Assembly: GCF_000733755.1 (NCBI RefSeq) | Contig: NZ_JPOF01000007.1 | Coordinates: forward strand, 124,001 to 188,000 | DNA: 64,000 bases | From: Lachnoclostridium phytofermentans | GTDB taxonomy: Bacteria; Bacillota; Clostridia; Lachnospirales; Lachnospiraceae | Direction: 5' to 3' | Part shown: positions 1-9,387 of the stretch, piece by piece | Layout: each line of letters starts with the position of its first letter | Position numbering within the stretch: the first letter of the stretch is position 1 | Program-made: the position numbers and the translations under genes | The notes under the pieces: model-generated | Databases searched by the model: none | The model's input: only the letters and a program-made list of their open reading frames with translations | What the model was told of the DNA's origin: nothing

Positions 1-642
1 CTCTTTCGGATTCTACCGTACTTGGTCGTTCTAATTGGTGCTTTAGTTGGGGGCAATGTATTTGTAGTTCTTTTACTTGGAACATTTTGTTCCATTCTGG
101 TAGGAGTTGTGAGTGGAACGATTCCGATTGCATCGATTTTTACTGTGATAGCAAGTGGTACGGATGGAAAAGGTGGTATCATGAGCATGTATGACATAAC
201 GGTAATTTCCATCGTGGTTGCAGGTATCATAGGTTTAGTGAAGGAAAATGGAGGAATCGATTATATCCTATCTTTAATTAAAAAAAGAGTAAAAACAAAC
301 AAAGGAGCGCAATTTGGGATCGCAGCGTTAAGTTCCTTAGTAGATATTTCTACTGCTAATAATACAATTGCGATTGTCATGGCTGGACCGATTGCGAAGG
401 ATATTTCAGAAGAGTTTCAAATTGAACCTAGAAGAACGGCTGCTTTACTAGATATTTTCACCTCAGTTTGGCAAGGAATCATACCATATGGTGCTCAGCT
501 TTTATATGCTAGCGCAGGTGCTGCTGCTGTTGGAGTAACAATCGCACCGATGGAAATAATTCCATATCTCTTCTACCCTATTCTGATGGCTGTATCTGGG
601 ATTATCGCAATTCTTTGTAGTAAATCACCACGAGTGAAGTAA
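1..642 (+). CDS. Na+/H+ antiporter, NhaC family (C-terminal part)
   Basis: The reading frame is open from the first base, so the 5' end lies outside the window and only about 213 C-terminal residues are visible. They are strongly hydrophobic with several membrane segments. The segment around DISTANNTIAIVMAGPIA and the following IIPYGAQLLYASAGAA are typical of the C-terminal half of NhaC-type antiporters, which exchange H+ for Na+ or for a charged organic solute. The nearest possible start inside the window (TTG at 22) has no ribosome binding site and is not a real start. The substrate cannot be decided; family members include malate/lactate and amino-acid exchangers. A second NhaC-family protein lies at 49092. 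A strong hairpin terminator follows. Confidence 0.85.
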   Translation, partial: LFRILPYLVVLIGALVGGNVFVVLLLGTFCSILVGVVSGTIPIASIFTVIASGTDGKGGIMSMYDITVISIVVAGIIGLVKENGGIDYILSLIKKRVKTNKGAQFGIAALSSLVDISTANNTIAIVMAGPIAKDISEEFQIEPRRTAALLDIFTSVWQGIIPYGAQLLYASAGAAAVGVTIAPMEIIPYLFYPILMAVSGIIAILCSKSPRVK

Positions 643-728
643 ATCGATAAGATAAGAAAAGTAATAGGAAAAATATAAAGCATTCCTCTATCAAATGCTG
701 TTAATGTAAGGATATCAACTCACCCCTG

Positions 729-803
729 AAAAGGAGACAAATGTATCTTTATCCATGCATCAAGAGTGCTTGTCATGAAGGGAGACATTTGTCTCCTTTT
801 TTT
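729..803 (+). terminator. Long-stem intrinsic terminator after the NhaC gene
   Basis: Perfect 16-nt arms (729-744 and 785-800, core AGGAGACAAATGT) enclose a 40-nt loop that can extend the hairpin through CATG...CATG and CAAG...CTTG pairs. The 3' arm runs into a U tract. The rest of 643-1009 holds no gene; a TATAAT at 868-873 with a poor -35 is a possible promoter for the two-component operon. Confidence 0.8.
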
Positions 804-1009
804 GATGAAAGAACTTTTTTGTAAACGAAACAATCAGAAAAAAATTTTGTAAGAGCAAAGACAATGTTATAATTCTTCCATCTTTTCATACTGAGTTATA
901 TCTGCTACAATTAATAAAATAATGAGTGAGGCTTAACAATGCTATTATAGGTAAGAGGTGTTTCTTGTCCTATCATTCGTACATTAAGTAAGGGGAAGGG
1001 AAGGTAGCC

Positions 1010-1684
1010 ATGGGATATACATGTCTGGTAGTAGATGATGAGAAGGAACTTGCTATAGCAACTTGTGAATATTTTAATATGTTTGGTGTATCAACGACCT
1101 ATGTGAGGAAGGAAAGAGACTGTCTTATGTTTCTTGAACAAAACGAAGTTAAATTATTATTATTAGATATTAATTTACATGAGGAAAGTGGATTTGAATT
1201 GTGTAAAAAAATACGTCAGTTTTCTGATGTTCCTATTTTTTTTATTAGTGCAAGACAAAGTGATGATGATATTTTAATGGCTCTTAATATCGGCGGTGAC
1301 GATTATATTAAAAAACCGTATGCTCTTAGTGTATTACTTGCTAAGGTTAAGGTGGTACTAAAAAGACTAGAGGATACAAGAGAAAAACTTCCAATGCACT
1401 CAGGTAGAATAAGGGTTGATATACAGGCAAGGAAGGTGTACGTGGATGATAAGGAGATAGAGTTGAAAAACAAAGAGTTTAAGCTATTTCTTTATCTATA
1501 TAAACATCCAAACGCTGTGATAACAAAAGATGAGTTATTTGCTAATGTTTGGGGAGATGCATTTTTTAGCGATGGTACATTAAATGTACATATTCGAAAG
1601 TTAAGAGAAAAGATTGAGAAAGACGCAAATAATCCAGAAATCATTAAAACAATCTGGGGAACGGGATATCGTTTGGAGTTATGA
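1010..1684 (+). CDS. OmpR/PhoB-family response regulator
   Basis: A 224-residue DNA-binding response regulator. The N-terminal receiver domain (about 1-120) has the acidic pair D9/D10, the phosphoacceptor D53 in LLLLDIN and the conserved K102 before P103. The C-terminal part (about 128-224) is a winged-helix domain ending in the usual WGTGYRLE segment. The start ATG at 1010 follows AGGGGAAGGGAAGG. The stop overlaps the start of the next gene (ATGA at 1681-1684), so the kinase is translationally coupled and is the likely partner. Targets are unknown; the ABC transporter 500 bp downstream is the natural candidate, as in many Firmicutes antimicrobial-peptide response modules. Confidence 0.93.
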   Translation: MGYTCLVVDDEKELAIATCEYFNMFGVSTTYVRKERDCLMFLEQNEVKLLLLDINLHEESGFELCKKIRQFSDVPIFFISARQSDDDILMALNIGGDDYIKKPYALSVLLAKVKVVLKRLEDTREKLPMHSGRIRVDIQARKVYVDDKEIELKNKEFKLFLYLYKHPNAVITKDELFANVWGDAFFSDGTLNVHIRKLREKIEKDANNPEIIKTIWGTGYRLEL

Positions 1685-2934
1685 AACTAAAAAAATGGAT
1701 GATCGGGATAACTTTTTTCATAGTTGGGTTGTATCTACTTACAATAGGATATCTAATGGATCAAACAGTCTCAAAATTAGATATATCTCAAATGAATGCA
1801 ATAGTAAAAAGTGTAGAAAAACACCTTCTAAAGGGCGATGCAATATCTGACACTAAGAATACGATTACAGTGAGCCATGGCATTGATTTCGAAGTCATTC
1901 TGTGTGACGATCCAGAATATGACAAAAAAAATTATCAGGGATTAGCCTCTAGAGCTACGATTATGGATATTAAAAATGGTGAAACCATGATAGGAAAGGT
2001 TATATTTCCTCTTGATACCATGGCAGTGGATTCATATCGAAATCATTTATTACGAATGAGCACATTACTATTTGGATGTCTTTTACTTTTTGTATGGGGA
2101 CTTGGTGCATTTTTTTATGTAAATTTTGTTTGGCCATTTATAAATCTTAAAAGCTTTGCTGCGAGCGTTGCTGCAGGGAATCTCGATCTCCCGCTACATA
2201 TGAAAAAGAAAAATTATTTTGGTGCTTTTACAGAAAGCTTTGACCTTATGAGAGAAGAACTCAAAGCGGCAAGATTAGGAGAATTTGAGGCAAATAAAAG
2301 CAAAAAAGAGTTAGTAGCTAGTCTATCTCACGATATCAAAACTCCAGTATCAACAATAAAGGCATATTGCGAGCTGATTACAGTGAAAAGTAAGGAGACT
2401 GATACCGTACAAAAAGTTCAAATTATTAACGAGAAAGCGGATATGATTGACCATTTAATCAGTGATATGTTTCATGCTACATTAGAGGATTTAACCGTTC
2501 TAAAAATTAATGGTAAGGATGAATTAAGCACAATACTTAATGACATGCTGGAGCAGCTGAATCACTTTAAAAAAATACATATCGTAACACCAATTCCAGA
2601 ATGTTTAATTTATTGTGATGCACTACGACTTAGCCAAGTAATCGATAATATCATCAACAATTCGTACAAATATGCAGGAAGCAAAATAGAGGTAACCACC
2701 TGTATTGAGCAGGAGTATCTAAAAATAGCCTTCCGTGATTTTGGAGAAGGAGTCGAGGAATGTGATTTACCTATGCTATGTGAAAAGTTCTATCGCGGTA
2801 AGAATAGCTCTAATACAAGCGGTTCTGGACTTGGGTTATATTTGGCAAAACAGTTTATGGAAGGGATGAAAGGAAGTCTTGATATCTATTGTGATCAGGG
2901 ATTTGTGGTTACCTTATATCTTCGATTAGGATGA
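1681..2934 (+). CDS. Membrane sensor histidine kinase
   Basis: 417 residues. Membrane segments at about 7-26 and 125-150 enclose an extracytoplasmic sensor of about 100 residues; a HAMP-like linker follows, then HisKA with H217 in SLSHDIKTP and a HATPase domain with N-box NIINNSYKYA, G1 box FRDFGEGV and G2 box GSGLGLYL. The large external loop separates it from the short-looped BceS-type kinases, so it probably senses a ligand outside the membrane directly. It overlaps the response regulator gene by 4 bp. The two form a complete phosphorelay pair; the signal is not apparent from sequence. Confidence 0.92.
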   Translation: MKLKKWMIGITFFIVGLYLLTIGYLMDQTVSKLDISQMNAIVKSVEKHLLKGDAISDTKNTITVSHGIDFEVILCDDPEYDKKNYQGLASRATIMDIKNGETMIGKVIFPLDTMAVDSYRNHLLRMSTLLFGCLLLFVWGLGAFFYVNFVWPFINLKSFAASVAAGNLDLPLHMKKKNYFGAFTESFDLMREELKAARLGEFEANKSKKELVASLSHDIKTPVSTIKAYCELITVKSKETDTVQKVQIINEKADMIDHLISDMFHATLEDLTVLKINGKDELSTILNDMLEQLNHFKKIHIVTPIPECLIYCDALRLSQVIDNIINNSYKYAGSKIEVTTCIEQEYLKIAFRDFGEGVEECDLPMLCEKFYRGKNSSNTSGSGLGLYLAKQFMEGMKGSLDIYCDQGFVVTLYLRLG

Positions 2935-2935
2935 A

Positions 2936-2999
2936 GTGTAAAGAGAATTTCTAAGCGCCAAAAGACGACACCAAAGAAATTCTAAAGCTTTACACTTTT
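2936..2999 (+). terminator. Hairpin terminator after the two-component operon
   Basis: Arms 2936-2952 (GTGTAAAG then AGAATTTCT) pair with 2975-2983 and 2988-2995, leaving a 4-nt bulge, and are followed by TTTT. This separates the kinase gene from the ABC genes. A TATAAT at 3168-3173 is a likely -10 element for the ABC operon. Confidence 0.55.
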
Positions 3000-3203
3000 C
3001 ATGCATAGTTTGTGCCTGCGTAATCCTCGGCACAGAATACAGAATGATTTCTTACTGAGTAGGCATGTTTTCAATAAAAGAGAAGGCGATGTTATAAAAT
3101 AAGAAGATTTAAGAAACAGATAAGGATTTCATAAGAAATGGAAAAAGACTACTTAAGGTTCCAAACGTATAATAAGTTTATAAATTATATGGAGGAATGA
3201 AGG

Positions 3204-3959
3204 ATGCCAACGATTTTAGAAGCGAAAATGTTATGTAAAACATTTTCTACTGGAAGTATACAGCAGCATGTATTAAAGAATCTTAATATACAGATAAAAC
3301 AAGGAGATTTTACTGTTATTATGGGAAGTTCAGGTTCTGGGAAATCAACCTTATTGTATGCGTTATCAGGAATGGACCGTCCAACGTTAGGTGAAATAAT
3401 CTTTCGAGATACTATGATTAGTCAGTACTCCAATGATAAATTAGCCATATTTAGAAGATCTCATTGCGGATTTATCTTTCAACAGATTTATCTAAACGAA
3501 ACAATGAGTATCCTAGATAATATTTTAGTCAGTGGACTATTGGTATGTAAGGACCGTAAAACTATTTCAAGGAGGGCAAAGGAGTTACTTTCACAGGTTG
3601 GCTTGGATGATATGTGTTATAACAAATTTCCTTCCCAACTTTCTGGTGGAGAGGCACAAAGAGTTGCAATTGTTAGAGCATTGATTAATGAACCTGAGAT
3701 AGTATTTGCTGATGAACCAACTGGTGCGCTTAACTCTGAAAATGCAACGAATGTTTTAGACGTCATGACAAAGATGAACGAAAAAGGTCAGTCCATCGTT
3801 ATGGTTACTCATGATATTAAGACTGCAAGGAGAGCAAATCGTATTCTCTACCTTAAAGATGGTGTGATTCTAGATGAGTGTAACTTAGGTCCTTATAAAA
3901 AAGATGATAAAAATCGCCATACCAACCTTCATGAATTCTTACAGAAAATGGGGTGGTAA
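3204..3959 (+). CDS. ABC transporter ATP-binding protein, MacB/LolD type
   Basis: 251 residues, a single nucleotide-binding domain. Walker A is GSSGSGKS (41-48), followed by the Q-loop, the signature LSGGE, Walker B IVFADEPTG and the H-loop MVTHD. The length and motifs fit the MacB/LolD/FtsE subfamily, whose members act with FtsX-type permeases in peptide export, lipoprotein handling or antimicrobial resistance. It starts at an ATG behind GGAGGAATG. The permease gene begins 2 bp after its stop codon, so the two are co-translated. Location after a two-component system suggests a stress-induced transporter; this is inference. Confidence 0.92.
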   Translation: MPTILEAKMLCKTFSTGSIQQHVLKNLNIQIKQGDFTVIMGSSGSGKSTLLYALSGMDRPTLGEIIFRDTMISQYSNDKLAIFRRSHCGFIFQQIYLNETMSILDNILVSGLLVCKDRKTISRRAKELLSQVGLDDMCYNKFPSQLSGGEAQRVAIVRALINEPEIVFADEPTGALNSENATNVLDVMTKMNEKGQSIVMVTHDIKTARRANRILYLKDGVILDECNLGPYKKDDKNRHTNLHEFLQKMGW

Positions 3960-3961
3960 GT

Positions 3962-6319
3962 ATGAAGCTATTTTTAATTGCAAAGAACAATATCAAAAGT
4001 TCACTTGCTACTTCTATTATTTTGGTTCTCCTTGTCATACTATCTACCTTTATGATGTATACCGGAATTGGTGTGGAAAGTCAGCTAAATGAGTTTGTAG
4101 ATATTAAAAATGAAAGGCTAAATGGTGCTGATAGCACCCTCCTTGTTGGGAAATCAAGCCTTGATAAGGTAATTACCTTACTGAACCAAAGAGATGAAGT
4201 TAGTCAATATGAAGTACATGACAGTGTCTATTATACCTCTCCAAAGATTCGCAATATTACGAAACAAGATAAGGAAAAAAATCTGATTACTATTGTTTTA
4301 AATGCAAATGATCCTTACGAGATCAGCCAAATTCCTATTATTGATGAAGCTTCGGAAAAGTTAGAAAATGGTATCATAGTACCTTATATATTAAAAACTG
4401 CTGATCACTATGAAACTGGTGATGAGCTTGAGATTAAGGTTGATAATCATACTCATACTTATGTGATTGCAGGATTTTATGAAAATGTTATCTTTGCTAC
4501 GCCAAGTAATATCTCGATGTATCAGTTTTTTGTGAATGATTCCATGTTTCAAACTCTTAGAGAAGATGTGGGAGAAAGTGCAAAACAAAGTGTTATTAAT
4601 CTTCGCTTAGAGGGATTAAGTAGCGAGGAGTTTGAGAGAAGTTTTGGTCTTGAATTTAAAAGTATGACAGAGGAAAATGATTTTTTACAGATTCTATCTT
4701 ATGATACGTTTAAAGAAGGGACCACAATGTTTGTGAACATTCTTATGGTCATACTAATTGCTTTTTCTCTGATATTATTAGTGATTGCTTTAGTTGTAAT
4801 CCGATTTTCAATTATCGTTCATTTAGAAAAGAATATAAAAAATATAGGTTCTCTTGAGGCTATTGGGTATACAACAAAGCAGATAAAATATGCTTTATTA
4901 CTTGAATTCTTTATGTTAACACTAGGAGGAATACTAGCAGGTCTGGCTATCGCTATACTAACGTCTTCTCCTGTTGGAAATATTATATCAGCTTCCATAG
5001 GGTTACAATGGATTGGGAATATTAGCGGTTTAGGAATCATTATTAGTATCATAATAAATTTACTAATGATTATTATTGTAACAGCTATGACCGCAAGTAA
5101 ATTAAAAAGAATTACCCCATTGGTTGCTCTGCGTAGTGGTATTGAAACACATAACTTTAAAAGAAATTATATTCCGCTTGAAAAATCAAAATTAAATCTC
5201 AATTTAGCCATTGGTATTAAAGGGCTTTTGTTTAATAGAAAACAAAATATTGTGATGTCGGTGATTATCTCTCTTCTAACATTTGCTTGTGTATATGCGA
5301 TTGGAATGTATTACAACTTTGTAATTGATGATTCTGCTTTACTAAACCTAGTAGGGGTGGAAACCTCTGAAATTCAAATGTCAGTGGATGCAAAAGACTA
5401 TGATAAGGTTATTGACAAAGTGAAGGAAATGAAGGAAGTCACCAAGGTTCTTGATTACAATTGGGAAGATATGCTATTAAAAAATGGGGAAAAGGAGAGC
5501 CAGGTACGATTAGAGATAACGGATGATTTTTCGCTGCTTGAGATAGATACATTAATGACTGGTAGACTTGCGGAATATGAGAATGAAATCGTGGTTAGCA
5601 ATAAAACGCTAGCTGATCTTGGATTAGAGTTAGGTGATAGTGTTACAGTATCCTCCTTCGGTAATGAAATGCAATATCTAATTGTTGGTGTGAAACAACA
5701 TATTAGTGGACTTGGGAAGGGTGCTAGTCTTACAACAGAAGGGGTTAAGAGGCTAAAACCAAATTATAAGATAACAATGGCTTCTATCTACCTTTCAGAT
5801 GGAGAGAATGTAGATGCTTTTATTAAAAAACTAAACAATGAGTTTTCTGATGTTGATAAACTGATTATTAATATTGAAGAATCTATTAATACAGTGATGG
5901 AATCATTCAACGGTTCCGTCTCAGCACTTTGCATCGTATGCGGTGGAATTACTATCATCACTGTAGTGCTAATATTGCTACTTTTAATCAAAGTGAAAAT
6001 CATTAAGGAACAAAAGCAATACGGTATTTACAAAGCTCTAGGTTATACCACCTCGCAATTAATTTTACATGTTGGTTATAGTTATCTGCCAGTATTTTTA
6101 TTGGGTGGTGTAATAGGATTAATCTTGGGAGTTCTTATGTCGAATCCATTTTCTCGGATGTTGCTAGCAAGTAATGGGATAATGAAGGTTAATTTTATCA
6201 TGCCTTATCAATATATAGTTTTTATCCCGATAGGAATTGTTCTTATTTCAGTGGTAACGATATTGGTATCTTCACTAAGAATTAGAAGAATATCACCTAC
6301 TAAACTATTTGATCAATAA
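3962..6319 (+). CDS. ABC transporter permease, FtsX family
   Basis: 785 residues from ATG 3962; an in-frame GTG at 3953 lies inside the ribosome-binding region and is less likely. One N-terminal membrane segment (about 10-32) precedes an extracellular domain of about 220 residues. Then come a block of three to four membrane segments (about 255-375), another segment near 430, a second extracellular domain, and three C-terminal segments (from about 650). This duplicated FtsX layout matches large Firmicutes permeases that work as mechanotransmitters with MacB-like ATPases rather than as simple pores. Its partner is the preceding ATPase. No repeat-unit damage or frameshift is visible. Confidence 0.9.
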   Translation: MKLFLIAKNNIKSSLATSIILVLLVILSTFMMYTGIGVESQLNEFVDIKNERLNGADSTLLVGKSSLDKVITLLNQRDEVSQYEVHDSVYYTSPKIRNITKQDKEKNLITIVLNANDPYEISQIPIIDEASEKLENGIIVPYILKTADHYETGDELEIKVDNHTHTYVIAGFYENVIFATPSNISMYQFFVNDSMFQTLREDVGESAKQSVINLRLEGLSSEEFERSFGLEFKSMTEENDFLQILSYDTFKEGTTMFVNILMVILIAFSLILLVIALVVIRFSIIVHLEKNIKNIGSLEAIGYTTKQIKYALLLEFFMLTLGGILAGLAIAILTSSPVGNIISASIGLQWIGNISGLGIIISIIINLLMIIIVTAMTASKLKRITPLVALRSGIETHNFKRNYIPLEKSKLNLNLAIGIKGLLFNRKQNIVMSVIISLLTFACVYAIGMYYNFVIDDSALLNLVGVETSEIQMSVDAKDYDKVIDKVKEMKEVTKVLDYNWEDMLLKNGEKESQVRLEITDDFSLLEIDTLMTGRLAEYENEIVVSNKTLADLGLELGDSVTVSSFGNEMQYLIVGVKQHISGLGKGASLTTEGVKRLKPNYKITMASIYLSDGENVDAFIKKLNNEFSDVDKLIINIEESINTVMESFNGSVSALCIVCGGITIITVVLILLLLIKVKIIKEQKQYGIYKALGYTTSQLILHVGYSYLPVFLLGGVIGLILGVLMSNPFSRMLLASNGIMKVNFIMPYQYIVFIPIGIVLISVVTILVSSLRIRRISPTKLFDQ

Positions 6320-6512
6320 GAGAATTTGAAAAAAATAATAGGGGGTGTATCAGAAAAAATACCAAAGACTTTTGTGATAGAACTTAGGAGTAATGTAGGT
6401 TAGGTTTTACTGCTTATAATTTGGAGTTATAAAGATAGTCATGAGTAAATGAGTGCTTTGGTTAGAAGGTGACTGATGGTATAGTAAAGGTATTATAATT
6501 AGTTATAAAAAA

Positions 6513-6568
6513 GTGGGTTCAAACATAATATTCCAAGAATTATTTACTGGAATATTATTTGAATCCAC
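6513..6568. repeat. Large inverted repeat in the spacer after the ABC operon
   Basis: Arms of about 21-23 nt (6513-6534 and 6548-6568; core CCAAGAATTATTTACTGG at the loop) pair almost perfectly, giving a long hairpin. No U tract follows on the plus strand. The arms contain the same TTTGAACC-like core as the direct repeats next to it. Confidence 0.7.
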
Positions 6569-6580
6569 TATTTCATTTAA

Positions 6581-6666
6581 TAGTCTTAATTTGAACCTAT
6601 TTTATATATTTTTAGTCTTAATTTGAACCTATTTCATTTATTATAGCTTTAATTTGAACCCATTTT
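6581..6666. repeat. Direct repeats downstream of gltS
   Basis: Three copies of TTAATTTGAACC[TC]ATTT at about 6581-6602, 6613-6634 and 6644-6664, spaced about 31 bp. A fourth, diverged copy and an inverted copy sit in the neighbouring large inverted repeat. No gene is visible in 6320-6743, so this spacer of over 400 bp is mainly repeat structure. Confidence 0.7.
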
Positions 6667-6743
6667 TTCTATTAAGACCTTAACATGGACCGACAAATTC
6701 TATTGATAAGTTATTTTACAGAAATATAGCGATCCTTCTTCGA

Positions 6744-7946
6744 TTACTTTAATAAATTAATGAAGATAGTAATAACGGCTGAGTTAGCAAAATCGATAAA
6801 GAGGCAACCAACGATAGGAACAACAAAGTAAGGAGTTGGTACAAAGCCATACCGATTGGTTAGTTCGTCCATATTAGCTATTGCATTCGGTGTTGCACCC
6901 ATACCAAAACCACAGGTGGCAGATGCAAAGACCGCTGCTTCATAGTTTTTTCCCATAAAGCGAAATGTAATAAAATATGCAAACAGTCCAACCAAGAATA
7001 CCTGTGCTACCAATAAAATCAGAAGAGGTAGTGCCAAATCAAATAATTCCCATAGCTTTAATCCCATTAGAGCCATTGTTAAAAAGAAAGAGAGGCTAAG
7101 TCCACCAAGTGTCTCTATTTCTTTTTCTACAATTTCTATATGATTCATATCATATAGATTTCGGATGATTGCTGCGACGACCATTGCACCAATATAGGAG
7201 GGAAAGGTTAACTCCATGGTTTCAATCCATTCGGAGAAATAAGAACCTAGTCCCATAGCCAGAAACAGTAAGCAAGCACCCGTCATTAACTTTTTAAAAG
7301 ATAGAATATTATGATTTTCTTCATTATAGTCGCCAACTGTGTTAGGCTGAATTTTTGAGTTTTCATCATGAACTGTTTTTAATTTTTTACGATGAATCAG
7401 GCTTCTGGCAACTAAGCCTCCAACAAGACTTCCCATGATAAGTCCAAAGGTAGCAGAGGCAATTGAAACGGTGGTAGCCCCAGAGACACCCATGTCTTCT
7501 AAAATCGGGCCAAAAGAGCCGGCAGTGCCGTGCCCTCCGACCATAGGGATAGAAGCGGTACAAAGCCCAAGTAATGGAGAAAAATCAAATAGGGCAGCCA
7601 ATGATACACCTATCGTGTTTTGAAGAACAACAAGAAGTACTGCAAGTCCTAAAAAGGAAATAACTTTTAACCCACCTTTTTTTAATATTTTAAAACTTGC
7701 TGTAAATCCGATGCTAGTAAAAAAAGCAGTCATAAAAATGTCTTGTAGTGTAGTGTCCAATGTAATAGTCGCAAGATTGGAAAGTTTTAAAACTAATACT
7801 AAGAAAGAGAAAAGAATTCCACCAATGACAGACGGTGGGATACAGAATTTTTTTATCATTGTGAATTTATTATGCAAATATTTTCCAATATAAAAAACAA
7901 TGGAAACCAAAGCCATTGTTTTATAAATGTCTAAATGTAGTTCCAT
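6744..7946 (-). CDS. gltS: Sodium/glutamate symporter
   Basis: 400 residues, with roughly ten membrane segments in two inverted halves. Both family signature loops are present: GGHGTAGSFG in the N-terminal half (near residue 140) and GFGMGATPNAIANMD in the C-terminal half. These re-entrant loops form the substrate and Na+ site in GltS (ESS family), which imports glutamate with Na+. The length agrees with E. coli GltS (about 400). It is monocistronic on the minus strand; downstream lies the repeat-rich spacer. No adjacent glutamate-metabolism gene is seen, so substrate assignment rests on family motifs only. Confidence 0.9.
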   Translation of the reverse strand: MELHLDIYKTMALVSIVFYIGKYLHNKFTMIKKFCIPPSVIGGILFSFLVLVLKLSNLATITLDTTLQDIFMTAFFTSIGFTASFKILKKGGLKVISFLGLAVLLVVLQNTIGVSLAALFDFSPLLGLCTASIPMVGGHGTAGSFGPILEDMGVSGATTVSIASATFGLIMGSLVGGLVARSLIHRKKLKTVHDENSKIQPNTVGDYNEENHNILSFKKLMTGACLLFLAMGLGSYFSEWIETMELTFPSYIGAMVVAAIIRNLYDMNHIEIVEKEIETLGGLSLSFFLTMALMGLKLWELFDLALPLLILLVAQVFLVGLFAYFITFRFMGKNYEAAVFASATCGFGMGATPNAIANMDELTNRYGFVPTPYFVVPIVGCLFIDFANSAVITIFINLLK

Positions 7947-8032
7947 AGAATTTGGTCCGTCCTTCGATGTAAAGTATAGTATTAGTATACTTGATATGAA
8001 GGAAAAAAAACATAATTTTAAAAGAATTATTG

Positions 8033-8089
8033 CATGGAAAAAAATCCAAGTAAACTTTTAGGGAGAGGAAACAAGCTTACTTGGATTTT
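8033..8089 (-). terminator. Intrinsic terminator of the Fe-alcohol dehydrogenase gene
   Basis: Arms 8041-8057 and 8073-8089 (core AATCCAAGTAA) pair with one G-U, and the minus strand then reads a run of eight T. It ends the adh transcript before gltS. Confidence 0.8.
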
Positions 8090-8109
8090 CTGGGATATAT
8101 TAGGTTATG

Positions 8110-9300
8110 TTAGAAATTAATCTCTTCGTTGTAAAAGCATGCCTTTAATAACTTTTCCATCTCTTCCTGAGTTGGGATTCTTGGATTTGAGCCAGTGCAA
8201 GCATCACCGATAGCATTGGCAGCAACTTCTGGTAATTTCTCTAAAAATTCTTTTTCATTAATGATTCCATTCTCATAATCCTTGATACAGCTTGGAATAT
8301 TTAAGGAACGGTTCATTTGATTTAACTCTTCGATAAGAGCATCTACAAGTTCTGTTGTTGTATTACCCTTTAAGGAAAGTGCAGTTGCTATTTCAGCATA
8401 ACGCTTTGCAGCTTCTTCATTTTTTGAATTAAATTTAATAACTTTTGGTAGGTACATTGCATTTGCACAACCATGAACAATATGTCCACCAGAGTAAGCT
8501 GCACCAGTTTTATGAGCCATCGAGTGAACGATACCAAGTAATGCATTGGAGAATGCCATACCTGCTAAGCATTGTGCATTGTGCATCTTATCACGTGCTT
8601 CCATGTTACCATCATAAGAAGGCTTTAAGTTTTCATGAATCATGCGGATAGCATGCATTGCAAGAGGGTCTGTATAGTCACAATGTAGTGTTGAAACATA
8701 TGCTTCCACAGCATGAGTCATAGCATCCATACCAGTATGAGCGGTAAGTTTTGCAGGCATTGTTTCAGCTAAATCAGGATCTACGATAGCAACGTCAGGA
8801 GTAATGTTAAAGTCAGCAAGAGGATATTTAATACCTTTGTTATAATCAGTAATTACACTAAAAGCAGTAACTTCAGTTGCTGTTCCGGAGGTGGATGGAA
8901 TAGCGCAGAATTTTGCTTTGGTACGTAAGGTTGGGAAGTTAAATGGAATAATCAGATCCTCGAAAGTTGTATCAGGATATTCATAGAATGCCCACATAGC
9001 TTTCGCTGCGTCAATTGGAGAACCACCACCCATGGATACAATCCAATCTGGTTCAAATTCTCTCATCATAGCAGCGCCCTTCATTACAGTTTCAACACTA
9101 GGGTCTGGTTCTACATTTTCAAATAATGAAACCTCCATACCAGCTTCTTTTAAGTAATCAATGGCTTTATCTAAAAAGCCAAAACGTTTCATGGAGCCGC
9201 CCCCAACAACGATAATTGCTTTTTTACCTTTTAAGTTTTTAAGTTCTGCTAAAGATCCCTTTCCATGATATAAATCTCTTGGTAGTGTAAAACGTGCCAT
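8110..9300 (-). CDS. Iron-containing (group III) alcohol dehydrogenase
   Basis: 396 residues. The NAD(P)-binding half has GGGSPID (91-97). Metal ligands D192, H196, H259 and H273 have the same spacing as those of E. coli FucO (D196, H200, H263, H277), so the Fe2+ site is intact. Such enzymes reduce acetaldehyde or other short aldehydes to alcohols with NADH during fermentation, regenerating NAD+. It is a stand-alone ADH, not fused to an aldehyde dehydrogenase as in AdhE. The ATG follows AAAGGAGG (9309-9316, minus strand). A sigma-A promoter with two Rex-like palindromes lies upstream, which fits a redox-controlled fermentative role. Exact substrate is not determined. Confidence 0.93.
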   Translation of the reverse strand: MARFTLPRDLYHGKGSLAELKNLKGKKAIIVVGGGSMKRFGFLDKAIDYLKEAGMEVSLFENVEPDPSVETVMKGAAMMREFEPDWIVSMGGGSPIDAAKAMWAFYEYPDTTFEDLIIPFNFPTLRTKAKFCAIPSTSGTATEVTAFSVITDYNKGIKYPLADFNITPDVAIVDPDLAETMPAKLTAHTGMDAMTHAVEAYVSTLHCDYTDPLAMHAIRMIHENLKPSYDGNMEARDKMHNAQCLAGMAFSNALLGIVHSMAHKTGAAYSGGHIVHGCANAMYLPKVIKFNSKNEEAAKRYAEIATALSLKGNTTTELVDALIEELNQMNRSLNIPSCIKDYENGIINEKEFLEKLPEVAANAIGDACTGSNPRIPTQEEMEKLLKACFYNEEINF

Positions 9301-9332
9301 AAATTGAGCCTCCTTTATGTATCTTTGTTAAA

Positions 9333-9350
9333 TTGTTAAATCTTTAACAA
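9333..9350. promoter_or_regulatory. Rex-type redox operator, perfect palindrome
   Basis: TTGTTAAATCTTTAACAA is an exact match to the clostridial Rex consensus TTGTTAA-N4-TTAACAA. It lies just downstream of the -10 element of the adh promoter, over the expected transcription start, where a bound repressor would block transcription. Rex releases DNA when NADH is high. Confidence 0.85.
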
Positions 9351-9351
9351 T

Positions 9352-9380
9352 AGAATAACACAGGTGATTGATATGGTCAA
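9352..9380 (-). promoter_or_regulatory. Sigma-A promoter of the alcohol dehydrogenase gene
   Basis: On the minus strand TTGACC (9380-9375), a 17-bp spacer and TATTCT (9357-9352). It is flanked by the perfect palindrome downstream and the diverged one upstream. Confidence 0.75.
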
Positions 9381-9387
9381 TAGTAAA

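Noticed and set aside
6579-6666. CRISPR-like spacing of the TTTGAACC repeats
   Set aside because: Only three short repeats, spacers of about 13 bp that are similar to each other, and no cas genes.
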